A stretch of DNA of 64,000 bases from Alphaproteobacteria bacterium (lineage in GTDB: Bacteria > Pseudomonadota > Alphaproteobacteria > Micavibrionales > Micavibrionaceae), in the NCBI GenBank assembly GCA_016699735.1, contig CP065008.1, forward strand, positions 2,294,001-2,358,000, written 5' to 3'. Under the pieces are notes generated by a model, which saw only the letters and a program-made list of their open reading frames with translations, had not been told where the DNA came from and did no database searches. Made by a program: the position numbers and the translations under genes. Of this stretch, positions 35,311 through 43,653 are shown piece after piece. Each line of letters starts with the position of its first letter. Positions within the stretch are counted from its first letter, which is position 1.

Positions 35311-36193
35311 CAGCCACCTCCGCTTGCACCGGAACGCTCCGCACGTAAATAGGCCGAAACAGCCCATCCTGCCGGATTTCCAGCCGCCCCTGCTTCGCCA
35401 GTTCCAGACCCGCCGTAAAGGTGGACGCCAGAACCGAGCGTTTATAAAGACTGTCCTGCAAATCCTCGGGGAGGAAACTCTGCAGCGTCGCCCACACGCT
35501 CTGCTGTCCGCTGCGGGGCAGTGCGCCGAGCATCTTCGAAAGCCGCTCCAACGCCTCGTCGGAAGACATCAGACTGAAGGTCGGCATATCGTAGGTTTGA
35601 TTCTCCTGCCGCGCCCGAATATCGCCGTAAGCCTTGAGCAGGTCATAAAGATTGACCTCCCAATGCGTTGTGACTTCGGTCCGCACACCTTCGGTCATGC
35701 CGCGGGCAAAAACCTGCTGCCCCAGTTTGGGCAGGGTAAATAGCTGTTCCGCGCATTTTTGCATGGCCTCCAGCCGTTGCAACTGGAATTGCAGTGCCCC
35801 GGCCATTTCCTCCGCACTCGGCTCCTCGGAATTTTCGTCGCGGGGCAGATAAAGCCGAGACTTGAGATACGTCAGCCACGCCGCCATCACCAGATACTCG
35901 GCGGCGAGTTCGAGATTCAAAGCCTTCGCCCGCTCGATGAAAACAAGATACTGGCGCACGAGTTGCAGGATCGAGATTTTCGCCAGATCGACCTTCTGCT
36001 TGCGCGCAAGCTCCAGCAAAATATCAATCGGCCCCTCATAGCCATCGATATTGAGCAAAAGCGTATCGACCTCGTCCGCCAGACGCGGCCCCGTCACCCG
36101 CGGCGGGTCTTCCGAAAAAGCCACAGCCGCCGAAGAACCGGAAACCTCCGGCGCGGCAGGAATAGACTCATTGATGGCAGCATCAGCACTCAT
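35303..36193 (-). CDS. scpA: Segregation and condensation protein A
   Basis: Kleisin subunit of condensin that bridges SMC heads. The diagnostic N-terminal stretch is GYEGPIDILLELARKQKVDL with KISILQLVRQYLVFIERA and AAEYLVMAAWLTYLKSRLYLP; the C-terminal winged helix is at about 235-295. 296 residues with an Ala/Glu-rich N-terminal extension. The ATG overlaps the nagZ stop (ATGA). Confidence 0.94.
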   Translation of the reverse strand: MSADAAINESIPAAPEVSGSSAAVAFSEDPPRVTGPRLADEVDTLLLNIDGYEGPIDILLELARKQKVDLAKISILQLVRQYLVFIERAKALNLELAAEYLVMAAWLTYLKSRLYLPRDENSEEPSAEEMAGALQFQLQRLEAMQKCAEQLFTLPKLGQQVFARGMTEGVRTEVTTHWEVNLYDLLKAYGDIRARQENQTYDMPTFSLMSSDEALERLSKMLGALPRSGQQSVWATLQSFLPEDLQDSLYKRSVLASTFTAGLELAKQGRLEIRQDGLFRPIYVRSVPVQAEVADG

Positions 36194-37203
36194 GCCGCTA
36201 TGTTCCCGCTTTCCGAGGCGTTTTTCAAGCGGATAAGCGCGTTTTGGCTGATTTTAGGCAGGTTTTCCGCCAGTTTTTCCATGACATCGAACTCCCCCTT
36301 GCAATAAAGCGCCAGATCGCACCCCGCCTTAAGGCACGCCGACGCCCGCTCAGGCAGGGAACCATAGGGGTCCAGCGCCTTCATATCGAGGTCGTCCCCC
36401 ACCAGAAACCCGTCAAAACCGATCTCCTCCCGAATGATGTCCGAAATGATCCGCGAAGACAGAGTCGCCGGATTATCCTTATCCAAAGCGGGATAGACAA
36501 TATGCGCGGTCATCCCCCACACGGCCTGCCCCGCCTCCGACCGGGCGACCTGCTTGAACGGCGCGAAATCCGTAAGCCTTAATTCCCCCGCATCGACCTC
36601 GACCACCGGAAGCTCAAGATGACTGTCCGCCTTCGCCCGCCCGTGCCCCGGAAGATGCTTGATCACCGGAGTAATCCCCGCCTTGAGCAAATGACGGCAG
36701 ACGGACAGCCCCAGCCGCCCCGCGATGGCCGGATCCGACGAAAACGAACGGTCGCCGATCACATCGTGGCACCCCTCGAAAATCAGGTCGAGAACAGGCG
36801 TGCAATTCACGTTAATGCCGAGTTCAATCAGGCTTTCGGCAATCCGCAGCGTCTCGAACCGCAAATCCTCCAGCGCCTCATCCGGTTGTGTTTCATAGCG
36901 TTCGCCGAAATGCCGGAACGATTGAAAGTCGCGCCAGTGCGGCGGCCGTAATCGCTGCACCCGCCCCCCCTCCTGATCGATCAGGACCGGACAGTCGCGC
37001 CCCACAGTTTCCTTCAGAGATTGCACAAGCGCATAAAGCTGCTGCGGGTTTTCGCAATTCCGCGCAAAGAGAATAAAACCCAGCGGATCGGCGGACCGGA
37101 ACAGGGATTTTTCAGCAGGAGTCAGAACAGGTCCGGCAGGCGCGAAGGTCGTGGCCAGAGCCCTCTCCGCCCCCCGGCTGAAATCGGTTTTCCCCGCAAT
37201 CAT
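36190..37203 (-). CDS. nagZ: Beta-N-acetylhexosaminidase
   Basis: Glycoside hydrolase family 3 enzyme of cytoplasmic peptidoglycan recycling; removes N-acetylglucosamine from anhydromuropeptides. Motifs are LIDQEGGRVQRL (about 75), the mobile loop KHLPGHGRAKADSH (about 183) and the catalytic aspartate in VGDDLDM (about 267). I place the start at the ATG at 37203, overlapping the stop of the SPOR gene (ATGA), giving 337 residues. The position between SPOR and scpA is conserved in alphaproteobacteria. Confidence 0.95.
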   Translation of the reverse strand: MIAGKTDFSRGAERALATTFAPAGPVLTPAEKSLFRSADPLGFILFARNCENPQQLYALVQSLKETVGRDCPVLIDQEGGRVQRLRPPHWRDFQSFRHFGERYETQPDEALEDLRFETLRIAESLIELGINVNCTPVLDLIFEGCHDVIGDRSFSSDPAIAGRLGLSVCRHLLKAGITPVIKHLPGHGRAKADSHLELPVVEVDAGELRLTDFAPFKQVARSEAGQAVWGMTAHIVYPALDKDNPATLSSRIISDIIREEIGFDGFLVGDDLDMKALDPYGSLPERASACLKAGCDLALYCKGEFDVMEKLAENLPKISQNALIRLKNASESGNIAA

Positions 37204-38264
37204 TTTTTGACGACCAGACAGCCGACCGGCGTAATCGCCTTGATCTCGCGGCAAATCTCATCCGCGCTGTCCTTGCTGATCGGTCCGGCCTGAATCCGGT
37301 AGAAGGTGCCGCGGTCGAGGCTGGCTTCCTGCACCCGGTATTTCAGCTCACTGATGGTGGCGCCATATTTCTTCTGCAGCTTGCGCCACTCTTTTTCCGT
37401 CGCTCCGCGGTTCTGGATACTGGCCAACTGGACATAATAGGTGCCGGACGTTGCCTTGAATTTCGGCGCGGAAGACAGGCCCGACGTCGGCTCGATCTGG
37501 CTCATTTCCTCGGCTTTTTCCTCGGTCGTCGCCAGATTCTCGGGCGCAGGGGCCGGGGCAGCCTCCGCCTCGGGATCGGGCTGCTGGATATCGATAGCCC
37601 GCACATCAATCGGCGGCGGCGCGATCTCGGCCTCCCTCACCTCAGGAACGGCAGGGGTATCCGCCCCCTTTTCCTTGTTCAGAACGCTCTGCACGAAATC
37701 CTTGGTTTCGGGGGATGTCCCCGCCCGGTGCAGGGTCATCGGATCGACGGCCTCGCCCGAAGCGGGTTCAGTCGCGGCGATCTGCTGGCTGTTCTCGTCG
37801 ATTTTCTGGATCACATCCTGCGGCTTCACCTCGCCCTCGGCGGAACGGTAAACCTCCTCGCCCAAAGCCTCCTGCATGGCCTGCTCCTTGCTCGGCATCG
37901 CCTCGTCGGGAGAATCAAGCAGGTTTTCAATCTCGTCCTTCTGCCCCTGGATCGGCGCCTCGCCCACACGCGCCAGAATCGTGCTCTCGCTGTTGGGGAT
38001 ATCCATCCCCCCCCGTTCCTCCGGCTCACTCTTGATCGGACGCAGATCGGCCTTCACGATGGGAATCTCCCCGCGCCGATTATTGGCGGAGGGATAGGAC
38101 ATAACAATCACCCCGGCGAACACCGCCCCGACCAGCAACAGCGCCGCCGTCGTCAGCCCCGGCCCGAACCGCGAACCGCCCTCGTCGTCAATGGCCTGCG
38201 GCCTTTTCGGGCTTTTCAGGTAATGGTCATAGCCGTACTGCTGGAAATGGTTATCCTTAGTCAT
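37200..38264 (-). CDS. SPOR-domain membrane protein
   Basis: Bitopic protein that likely binds denuded glycan at division sites through a C-terminal SPOR domain. A 33-residue cytoplasmic tail is followed by a transmembrane helix (about 35-56, LTTAALLLVGAVFAGVIV), a long low-complexity acidic periplasmic region, and the SPOR domain at about 275-354 (YYVQLASIQNRGATEKEW, YRIQAGPISKDSADEICREI). The ATG at 38264 has CGGAGC upstream. First gene of the coupled SPOR-nagZ-scpA-scpB-tatA chain. Confidence 0.88.
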   Translation of the reverse strand: MTKDNHFQQYGYDHYLKSPKRPQAIDDEGGSRFGPGLTTAALLLVGAVFAGVIVMSYPSANNRRGEIPIVKADLRPIKSEPEERGGMDIPNSESTILARVGEAPIQGQKDEIENLLDSPDEAMPSKEQAMQEALGEEVYRSAEGEVKPQDVIQKIDENSQQIAATEPASGEAVDPMTLHRAGTSPETKDFVQSVLNKEKGADTPAVPEVREAEIAPPPIDVRAIDIQQPDPEAEAAPAPAPENLATTEEKAEEMSQIEPTSGLSSAPKFKATSGTYYVQLASIQNRGATEKEWRKLQKKYGATISELKYRVQEASLDRGTFYRIQAGPISKDSADEICREIKAITPVGCLVVKK

Positions 38265-38340
38265 AATATGCTCCGTTGAGGGAAGGTATGCGGCATGGGC
38301 GGTATCAGTGCGAATCAACTCGGGGTGTGACCCACGATTA

Positions 38341-39546
38341 TTACCGCAAATCCCAGTAAAGGTCAAAAAGCCTTTCATGCTCCCGTATGGCGTAACGGTC
38401 GGTCATCCCGGCGATGTAATCCGCCACGATCCGCGCCCGCAGCGCGTCATCCGCCTCCGCCCCCGCCTCCAAAATCCGCGCCTGCCAGTTATCCGGCAAC
38501 AGCAGATAATTCTTGTGGAAAGCTCCAAACAGGTCGGTCACGATCCGCTCGACCTTCAGCCATATCCGCCGCATCGTGTAATGGCGGTACATCCGCTCGT
38601 AAAGAAACCCGCGCAGCGCGTCCACATGATCCCGCATAGTCTCAGAGAACGCCACCATCGGCCGCCCCGCCATGCGGATATCCTCCGTCGTTTTCGGCTT
38701 GAGCGCCGCCAGCCGTGCCCGCGTCTCGGTCAAAACATCCTCAACCATCGCGCCGATCATGGCGCGGATCATCTCCTGCACGAGGTAACGCTCCTCGATC
38801 CCCGGATAGTCGCGGCGCACCGAATCGATAATCCCGCCGAGCAGGGAGAGCTTTTCAAGATCGGCAATGGTAAACATCCCCGCCCGCAGCCCGTCCTCGA
38901 CATCGTGGTTGTTATACGCGATATCGTCCGACAGCGCCGCGACCTGCGCCTCGACGGAGGCATAAGTGGACAGCCGCAAATCCGTCTGCGCCTGCAATTC
39001 CCGCACGGCGATATGCGGCGGCGTTGTCAGCGGCCCGTTATGCTTGACCACGCCCTCCAGCGTCTCCCACGTCAGATTCAGCCCGTTCCATTTCGGATAT
39101 TTGCGCTCCAGTGTCGTCAGGACGCGCAAGCTCTGGTCGTTATGATCGAACCCGCCGTAATCTTTCATGCAGGCCTGCAGATACTCCTCCCCGATATGCG
39201 CGAAGGGCGTATGGCCAAGATCATGGGCCAGCGCAATCCCCTCCGCCAGATCCTCATTGACCATCAGCGCCCGCGCAATCGACCGCGTGATCTGCGCGAC
39301 CTCAAGCGTATGCGTCAGGCGCGTGCGGTAATGATCCCCCTCGTGATAAACGAAGACCTGTGTTTTGTATTTCAGGCGGCGGAACGCACTGGAATGGATG
39401 ATCCGGTCGCGGTCGCGCTGGAAAGCCGTGCGGTGCGCGCTGTCCGGCTCGGCATGGATGCGGCCATTGCTCTCATCGGGCCGACAGGCATACGCCGCCA
39501 GCGGCAAGGCGCAGTAATTATAGGCGGTGGCGTCAGGGTGACTCAT
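38341..39546 (-). CDS. dgt: Deoxyguanosinetriphosphate triphosphohydrolase-like protein
   Basis: HD-domain dNTPase that removes triphosphate from deoxynucleotides. Metal ligands are H79 (RLTHTLEVAQ) and H108-D109 (ALAHDLGHTPFAH), with the early SSAFRRLKYKTQVF signature at about 52-66. 401 residues, the normal length of the dgt type 2 group. In many relatives argS lies between dgt and the SPOR gene; it is absent here, and only about 75 bases separate the two. Confidence 0.92.
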   Translation of the reverse strand: MSHPDATAYNYCALPLAAYACRPDESNGRIHAEPDSAHRTAFQRDRDRIIHSSAFRRLKYKTQVFVYHEGDHYRTRLTHTLEVAQITRSIARALMVNEDLAEGIALAHDLGHTPFAHIGEEYLQACMKDYGGFDHNDQSLRVLTTLERKYPKWNGLNLTWETLEGVVKHNGPLTTPPHIAVRELQAQTDLRLSTYASVEAQVAALSDDIAYNNHDVEDGLRAGMFTIADLEKLSLLGGIIDSVRRDYPGIEERYLVQEMIRAMIGAMVEDVLTETRARLAALKPKTTEDIRMAGRPMVAFSETMRDHVDALRGFLYERMYRHYTMRRIWLKVERIVTDLFGAFHKNYLLLPDNWQARILEAGAEADDALRARIVADYIAGMTDRYAIREHERLFDLYWDLR

Positions 39547-39696
39547 AATTCCAATAGGTCCATGTATAGAGAAGATACCAAGTCCAGTAAGGCACGATAT
39601 AGTTCATAATCCAAAAAAGTATTAACAAAAAACCTTTTAGAGCCAAAACCAGATATTGGCAAAAGCTAAGGCACCAACTTTCAATTTTTCATTCTT

Positions 39697-39927
39697 CTAA
39701 ATCTCTTGCCATCCCTTTTTCTTATATTGTTTAACTACTATTCTGCGAGCAAAGAAGGGATAAATTAACCATGACACTCCCCCCGTAGGAAAGAGCAGAA
39801 GAAGACTGATAATTGCGTGTAACCACGCCCTTTTATATAGAAAATATATTGGACCAAATAACAAACACCATAGAAATGCTTCTTTTACGACTTCAATGCG
39901 TTGGCTAATTGGATTACGGAATTTCAT
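39697..39927 (-). CDS. Small DUF2628-like membrane protein
   Basis: A 76-residue protein with two hydrophobic helices (about 16-31 and 34-57) and a basic C-terminal end (RRIVVKQYKKKGW). The pattern EAFLWCLLFGPIYFLYKRAW resembles DUF2628 proteins. AGGCAG precedes the ATG. AT-rich relative to dgt; function unknown. Confidence 0.6.
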   Translation of the reverse strand: MKFRNPISQRIEVVKEAFLWCLLFGPIYFLYKRAWLHAIISLLLLFPTGGVSWLIYPFFARRIVVKQYKKKGWQEI

Positions 39928-40013
39928 AGCTGCCTATTTTAGCTTGAGGCAATATCGTTTCTGGCGCTGAAGACTCCCATCTATCTACCTTGCCCCTAAG
40001 CATATCAAAGCGT

Positions 40014-40068
40014 TATAATAGCCACTATGACCCTAAACATCGACAACTCCGCCGTAAAGCAGCTTTAG
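40014..40068 (+). pseudogene. Duplicated promoter and 5' end of the IscA/ErpA gene, encoding a 13-codon leader
   Basis: TATAAT (40014-40019) is followed 7 bases later by an ATG and a 13-codon frame starting MTLNIDNSAVKQL, then TAG at 40066. The complete gene starts MTLNIDDTAVKRINEL with TATAAT 6 bases before its ATG, so this is a diverged copy of its promoter and first codons. The stop lies 2 bases before the ATG of the orphan gene at 40071, so the fragment could supply both the promoter and coupled translation to that gene. Confidence 0.75.
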
Positions 40069-40070
40069 TC

Positions 40071-40289
40071 ATGAGTAGTCTTACGATTTATGTTCAGATG
40101 CTTAATGAAGGAACGCCCGTTTATCGCCCGGTATCAGCTGAAAAGCTCGGAGATTCACGATTTCGGATACTCTCCGAGTGCGATCACGATGAAGTTTGGC
40201 AATTTGAAACAGGCTCAATCGTTATCGGCGAACCCCAAGAATTAAGCACAGGAATAAAAATTGTCGCTGTTCGAATTGCTGAAAATTAA
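40071..40289 (+). CDS. AT-rich orphan gene inserted in front of the IscA/ErpA gene
   Basis: Unrecognised 72-residue protein (MSSLTIYVQMLNEGTPVYRP...), mixed alpha/beta with no signal or membrane segment. It lies between a 5' fragment of the IscA/ErpA gene and the complete gene and is AT-richer than either neighbour. It begins 2 bases after the stop of the leader frame. Its own ribosome-binding site is not evident, which supports translation coupled to the leader. Confidence 0.65.
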   Translation: MSSLTIYVQMLNEGTPVYRPVSAEKLGDSRFRILSECDHDEVWQFETGSIVIGEPQELSTGIKIVAVRIAEN

Positions 40290-40301
40290 AGAAAAATAGC
40301 C

Positions 40302-40307
40302 TATAAT
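40302..40307 (+). promoter_or_regulatory. -10 element of the IscA/ErpA gene, probably leaderless
   Basis: TATAAT lies 6 bases upstream of the ATG at 40314. With a normal 6-7 base gap, transcription would start at or next to the start codon, so the message is probably leaderless. No clear -35 is seen. Confidence 0.5.
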
Positions 40308-40313
40308 GCTCAC

Positions 40314-40634
40314 ATGACCCTAAACATCGACGACACCGCCGTAAAGCGCATAAACGAACTCCGCACCCAGCAGGGCAAGACCGCCCTCAAGCTCCGCATC
40401 ACCGTCGATGGCGGCGGCTGCTCCGGCTTTATGTATAAGATGGAACTGACCGACAAGGCGGGCAAGGACGACACAATCTTCGCCGACGCGGTGGTGACGG
40501 ATGCCATCTCCCTGCCCTTCCTCGCCGGCTCGACCGTCCGCTTCGATCAGGGACTCATCGGCTCGGAATTTAAGATCGAAAACCCGAACGCCGTCTCCGG
40601 CTGCGGCTGCGGGACGTCCTTTTCGGTGATCTAA
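40314..40634 (+). CDS. Iron-sulfur cluster assembly/insertion protein, IscA/ErpA family
   Basis: A-type Fe-S carrier. The three conserved cysteines are C36 (GGGCSGF), C97 and C99 (SGCGCG), the pattern of IscA, SufA and ErpA. 106 residues, full length. I cannot tell ErpA from IscA by sequence alone, and no isc or suf genes lie nearby. The start is fixed by homology and by the upstream duplication of its 5' end. Confidence 0.9.
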   Translation: MTLNIDDTAVKRINELRTQQGKTALKLRITVDGGGCSGFMYKMELTDKAGKDDTIFADAVVTDAISLPFLAGSTVRFDQGLIGSEFKIENPNAVSGCGCGTSFSVI

Positions 40635-40637
40635 AAA

Positions 40638-40787
40638 ATGAAAAACACACTTCTAACCCTTGTTGTGTTTTCATTTTTTCTCTCCGGCTGCGCGACCAAC
40701 TATTACGTCAACGAAGACCATTACACCGCGCCGAAAAATTATGAAAAAATTTCCGTCAACGTCACCAACCCGGAGCATGAAGCGTAA
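40638..40787 (+). CDS. Small lipoprotein, 49 residues
   Basis: A short lipoprotein missed by length filters: MKNTLLTLVVFSFFLSGC gives a signal peptide and lipobox LSGC with lipidation at C18, followed by 31 hydrophilic residues. It starts 3 bases after the IscA/ErpA stop and is probably co-transcribed with it. Function unknown. Confidence 0.7.
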   Translation: MKNTLLTLVVFSFFLSGCATNYYVNEDHYTAPKNYEKISVNVTNPEHEA

Positions 40788-40897
40788 ACATTACTTAAGA
40801 TTAAAGTGACCTTGATTGATTTCTATCGTGCATAATATTAAGGCTATGAGATTGTAAAAAAATTGTATAAATAATTCATTCAACGTGTGTGGGATTT

Positions 40898-41215
40898 ATG
40901 ACAAAATACCTACAATGCAGACAATGCAACTGCTTGTTTGGAAGCAGCTTCAAAAGCTGCCCTGACTGTGGCCTTTCTGCAAAAAAAGCTCATTATCGTC
41001 CATACGTTATGTTTTGTACAAATTGCGAAAAGATTGCAGATGGCGAAAAACCAGGCTCAAGCCTAATTACTTTTCTATTGCTAATAGCATACATTATCCC
41101 CGGACTGATTTATATGATTTGGCGTGGTAAAACTGCAAAAAAATGCAGATCCTGTGGCTCCAAGCAAATGGTTCCTCTTGACAGCCCCCGCGCAGTTCGC
41201 ATGAGATCGTCTTAA
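40898..41215 (+). CDS. Zinc-ribbon membrane protein
   Basis: A 105-residue protein with zinc-binding CxxC pairs (CRQC, CPDC, CTNC and CRSC) at both ends and one hydrophobic helix (about 58-76, LITFLLLIAYIIPGLIYMI). The arrangement is of small zinc-ribbon proteins of unknown function. The start at 40898 (MTKYLQC) is favoured over one three codons upstream. AT-rich. Confidence 0.65.
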   Translation: MTKYLQCRQCNCLFGSSFKSCPDCGLSAKKAHYRPYVMFCTNCEKIADGEKPGSSLITFLLLIAYIIPGLIYMIWRGKTAKKCRSCGSKQMVPLDSPRAVRMRSS

Positions 41216-41337
41216 CCCCTATCAAGGCTTGAAATCGTTTTAGAGAAAAACTCAAAAAACTACCTGCTCCGCCGTCACGCCGAACCCGGCATACCTCGCC
41301 ATAAAAATATCTCTGGCTTTACCTGCGTCTCAACATC

Positions 41338-41730
41338 TTAAAAATGCGGCTCAGGAACACTCTCGGAGGAGTTGCTATCGCTGCGGGCAACATGAACAAC
41401 ATCCCGTCCAAGCCACAGTTTTTCAGGACCATGTTTGTGAATAAAAACAGCTTCACTATCCGCAGCAGCAACTTGAACCTGAAATTCATCGCCATAGACG
41501 GCCCCCTGCCCAACCAACGCACCGCCGTCATTTTGAACAAGGCGAATGTCCGCAATCTCTTTCATTCTCGTGTCTATGACCCGCAGGTGTTTGCCATCAG
41601 CCTGTTCAGTGATACTGCAGGTATCCTCAGGATAAAAATGAACATCCCGCGTGTGGTACGCCAAGGGCGCTCCGAAGACAACAAGAAGACCAGCTCCGGT
41701 CGCCGCAGCAAAAGTCTTTTTTCCCATCAT
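41338..41730 (-). CDS. Hypothetical exported or membrane protein
   Basis: Not recognised. A 130-residue product with a hydrophobic N-terminus (about 5-25, TFAAATGAGLLVVFGAPLAY), probably a signal anchor, followed by a soluble domain rich in beta strands. AGGGGG lies just upstream of the paired ATG ATG. An overlapping plus-strand frame exists but lacks a ribosome-binding site and signal, so I take this strand as real. The 120 bases on its 3' side hold no gene. Confidence 0.6.
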   Translation of the reverse strand: MMGKKTFAAATGAGLLVVFGAPLAYHTRDVHFYPEDTCSITEQADGKHLRVIDTRMKEIADIRLVQNDGGALVGQGAVYGDEFQVQVAAADSEAVFIHKHGPEKLWLGRDVVHVARSDSNSSESVPEPHF

Positions 41731-41816
41731 TAACCCCCTAAAATCACAAGATTTATATTGATAGGGAAAATAACAAAAAACTTATATTTCAACAAGAAAA
41801 AATCCCTGATTTCATT

Positions 41817-42335
41817 TCAAAAAACCAGCCCCTTCCTTAACACCACCCGCTCCGCTATCACCCCGCCCTGATCCTCTTCATAACGCCCCAACTCCCCGAA
41901 CCCCGCATGGTGCAGAACCCGCAGCATCGGCTCGTTCCCCGCCCCACAGATCGTGAGAAAACCCTTATACCCGTCCTCCGCCGCCGCTAGGCCGCAGAAC
42001 GCCTCCACCATCGCCCGCCCCAGCCCGCGCCCGCGCAAAGGCGCATCGACCGCGACGGCAGACAGAATAAAATAGCGCGGCAGTTCCAGCCCCAGCTCCC
42101 GCGTCAGGAAGCTCCGCCCGTACGGCCCGCCGCAGCAAAACCCCGCCAGCGCCCCGCCTTCGCCCTCCAGAACCGCGAAAATGGAGGCGTCCAGCACCCG
42201 GTCACGCAGGAAATCGTGCGCCCGCGCCTCTGTCCAGACTTCCCCCCGTTCCGGAGCGTGAAAAGCTGTGCAGTAAAACGCCGCCAAAGACCTCAAATCT
42301 TGCTCTTCAGGTACGATTTTCTTAAGATTTTTCAT
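41817..42335 (-). CDS. GNAT-family acetyltransferase
   Basis: Acetyl-CoA-dependent N-acetyltransferase fold, 172 residues. The acetyl-CoA loop is in VAVDAPLRGRGLGRAMVEAF (about 93-112), with YKGFLTICGAGNEPMLRVLH after it forming the next strand and helix. The acceptor substrate cannot be told from sequence. The gene has no operon partner; the next genes are on the other strand. Confidence 0.8.
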   Translation of the reverse strand: MKNLKKIVPEEQDLRSLAAFYCTAFHAPERGEVWTEARAHDFLRDRVLDASIFAVLEGEGGALAGFCCGGPYGRSFLTRELGLELPRYFILSAVAVDAPLRGRGLGRAMVEAFCGLAAAEDGYKGFLTICGAGNEPMLRVLHHAGFGELGRYEEDQGGVIAERVVLRKGLVF

Positions 42336-42412
42336 GGTACGATGGCTGTATTACTTTAAATGATTTGAACAGAATATACTGTTTCAGCAATTTTATTGAG
42401 GGGAATTATACC

Positions 42413-42826
42413 GTGGGCTTCATCCGCCAAGTGCATCTGAACCCGACCAGAGCCAAATTGAGCCTGACCTTCAAGCTGCTTTTTATCTTTAGCATCGTCA
42501 TTGCCGGATCTCTGATCATATTTCATCCGACGGAACAACTGATCGGAAAGTCCATGTGGCTGTATCCCCTCATTTTCATCATGCGCTGGCTGTATGTCCT
42601 GAGCGGTCCGGTGATGACGGGCTTTTACTTTGCCAAGGCCTACGGCGTGAAGGCAGGGCTTTATGCCTTGGCGGGTCCGTGCGTGATCGGTGGCATCGGC
42701 CTGATCCTGTGGGTAAATATTCTGCTGCTCAAGCGCATTGATTCGGGCACCGTCCTGATCCCCGTCATCCTCTGGCTCGGCGCGGGCGGCTGGGCGACTT
42801 ACCTGATGCTGGCAATCGGGAAGTAA
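42413..42826 (+). CDS. Hypothetical membrane protein
   Basis: Not recognised. About 137 residues with four hydrophobic helices (about residues 16-35, 45-65, 74-94 and 112-130). I prefer the GTG at 42413 because GAGGGG sits 9 bases upstream; the frame can be extended 16 codons further up but without a ribosome-binding site. It lies 44 bases ahead of the exonuclease III gene on the same strand. Confidence 0.65.
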   Translation: MGFIRQVHLNPTRAKLSLTFKLLFIFSIVIAGSLIIFHPTEQLIGKSMWLYPLIFIMRWLYVLSGPVMTGFYFAKAYGVKAGLYALAGPCVIGGIGLILWVNILLLKRIDSGTVLIPVILWLGAGGWATYLMLAIGK

Positions 42827-42870
42827 ATACGCATCTTGCCCTCCCGCACCAAGCTGCTATCCTTCCCCCC

Positions 42871-43653
42871 ATGAAAATTGTCACCTGGAACGTCAACTCG
42901 ATCAACGTGCGCCTTGAACACGTCAAGCGCTACCTGCGGGAGTCCGCGCCGGACGTGCTGATGCTTCAGGAAATAAAAACCGAAAACTTCCCCGCGCAGG
43001 AGTTCGAGAATCTCGGCTACAAAGGACGCGCCGTCGGCCAGAAGGCCTATAACGGCGTCGCCATCCTCTCAAAACATGAGATCGCCGTGATCGCGGAGCG
43101 CCTGCCCGGCGGCGAGGCGGACGCGCAATCCCGCTATATCGAGGCCGACATCAACGGCCTGCGGCTCATCAACATTTACGCCCCGAACGGCAACCCCGCG
43201 CCGGGGGACAAATACGACTACAAGCTGCGCTGGATGAAGCGCCTGACCGCCCGCCTGCGCGAACACGTCTCCAATGACCAGAACTTCGTCATCGGCGGCG
43301 ATTTCAACATCATCCCCGATGAGAAAGACTGCTTCGACCCGAAAGCATGGCAGGATGACGCCCTCTTCCGTCTCGAATCAAGACAGGCGCTCAGGACGTT
43401 GGAAAATATGGGACTCTACGATGCCTTCCGCGTTTTCGATACGCGGGCGCACCAATATACCTTCTGGGATTATCAGGCCGGCGCGTGGCAGAAGGATAAC
43501 GGCATCCGCATCGACCATTTCCTGCTCTCCCCCGCCATGGCCGACCGCCTGCAATCCTGCGTGATTAACCGCCTCCCCCGGGGTTGGGAAAAGGCCTCCG
43601 ACCACACGCCCGTCGAACTGACTCTAAATATGAATCTTAATAAAAATGATTAG
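42871..43653 (+). CDS. xthA: Exodeoxyribonuclease III
   Basis: AP endonuclease and 3'-5' exonuclease of base-excision repair. The fold's hallmarks are WNVNSI (metal and substrate site, residue 6), LQEIKTE (E34-type catalytic glutamate), INIYAPNG, VIGGDFNIIP (D/N pair) and SDHTPV with the catalytic histidine. 260 residues, normal length. It reads straight into the next lipoprotein gene, whose ATG lies inside the xthA stop. Confidence 0.94.
   Translation: MKIVTWNVNSINVRLEHVKRYLRESAPDVLMLQEIKTENFPAQEFENLGYKGRAVGQKAYNGVAILSKHEIAVIAERLPGGEADAQSRYIEADINGLRLINIYAPNGNPAPGDKYDYKLRWMKRLTARLREHVSNDQNFVIGGDFNIIPDEKDCFDPKAWQDDALFRLESRQALRTLENMGLYDAFRVFDTRAHQYTFWDYQAGAWQKDNGIRIDHFLLSPAMADRLQSCVINRLPRGWEKASDHTPVELTLNMNLNKND

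Noticed and set aside
38308..39609. 433-codon plus-strand frame over dgt
   Set aside because: Antisense shadow of dgt, whose HD metal motifs are intact.
41344..41733. Plus-strand open frame opposite the 41338-41730 gene
   Set aside because: It has no ribosome-binding site, signal or domain, while the minus frame has AGGGGG and a signal anchor.
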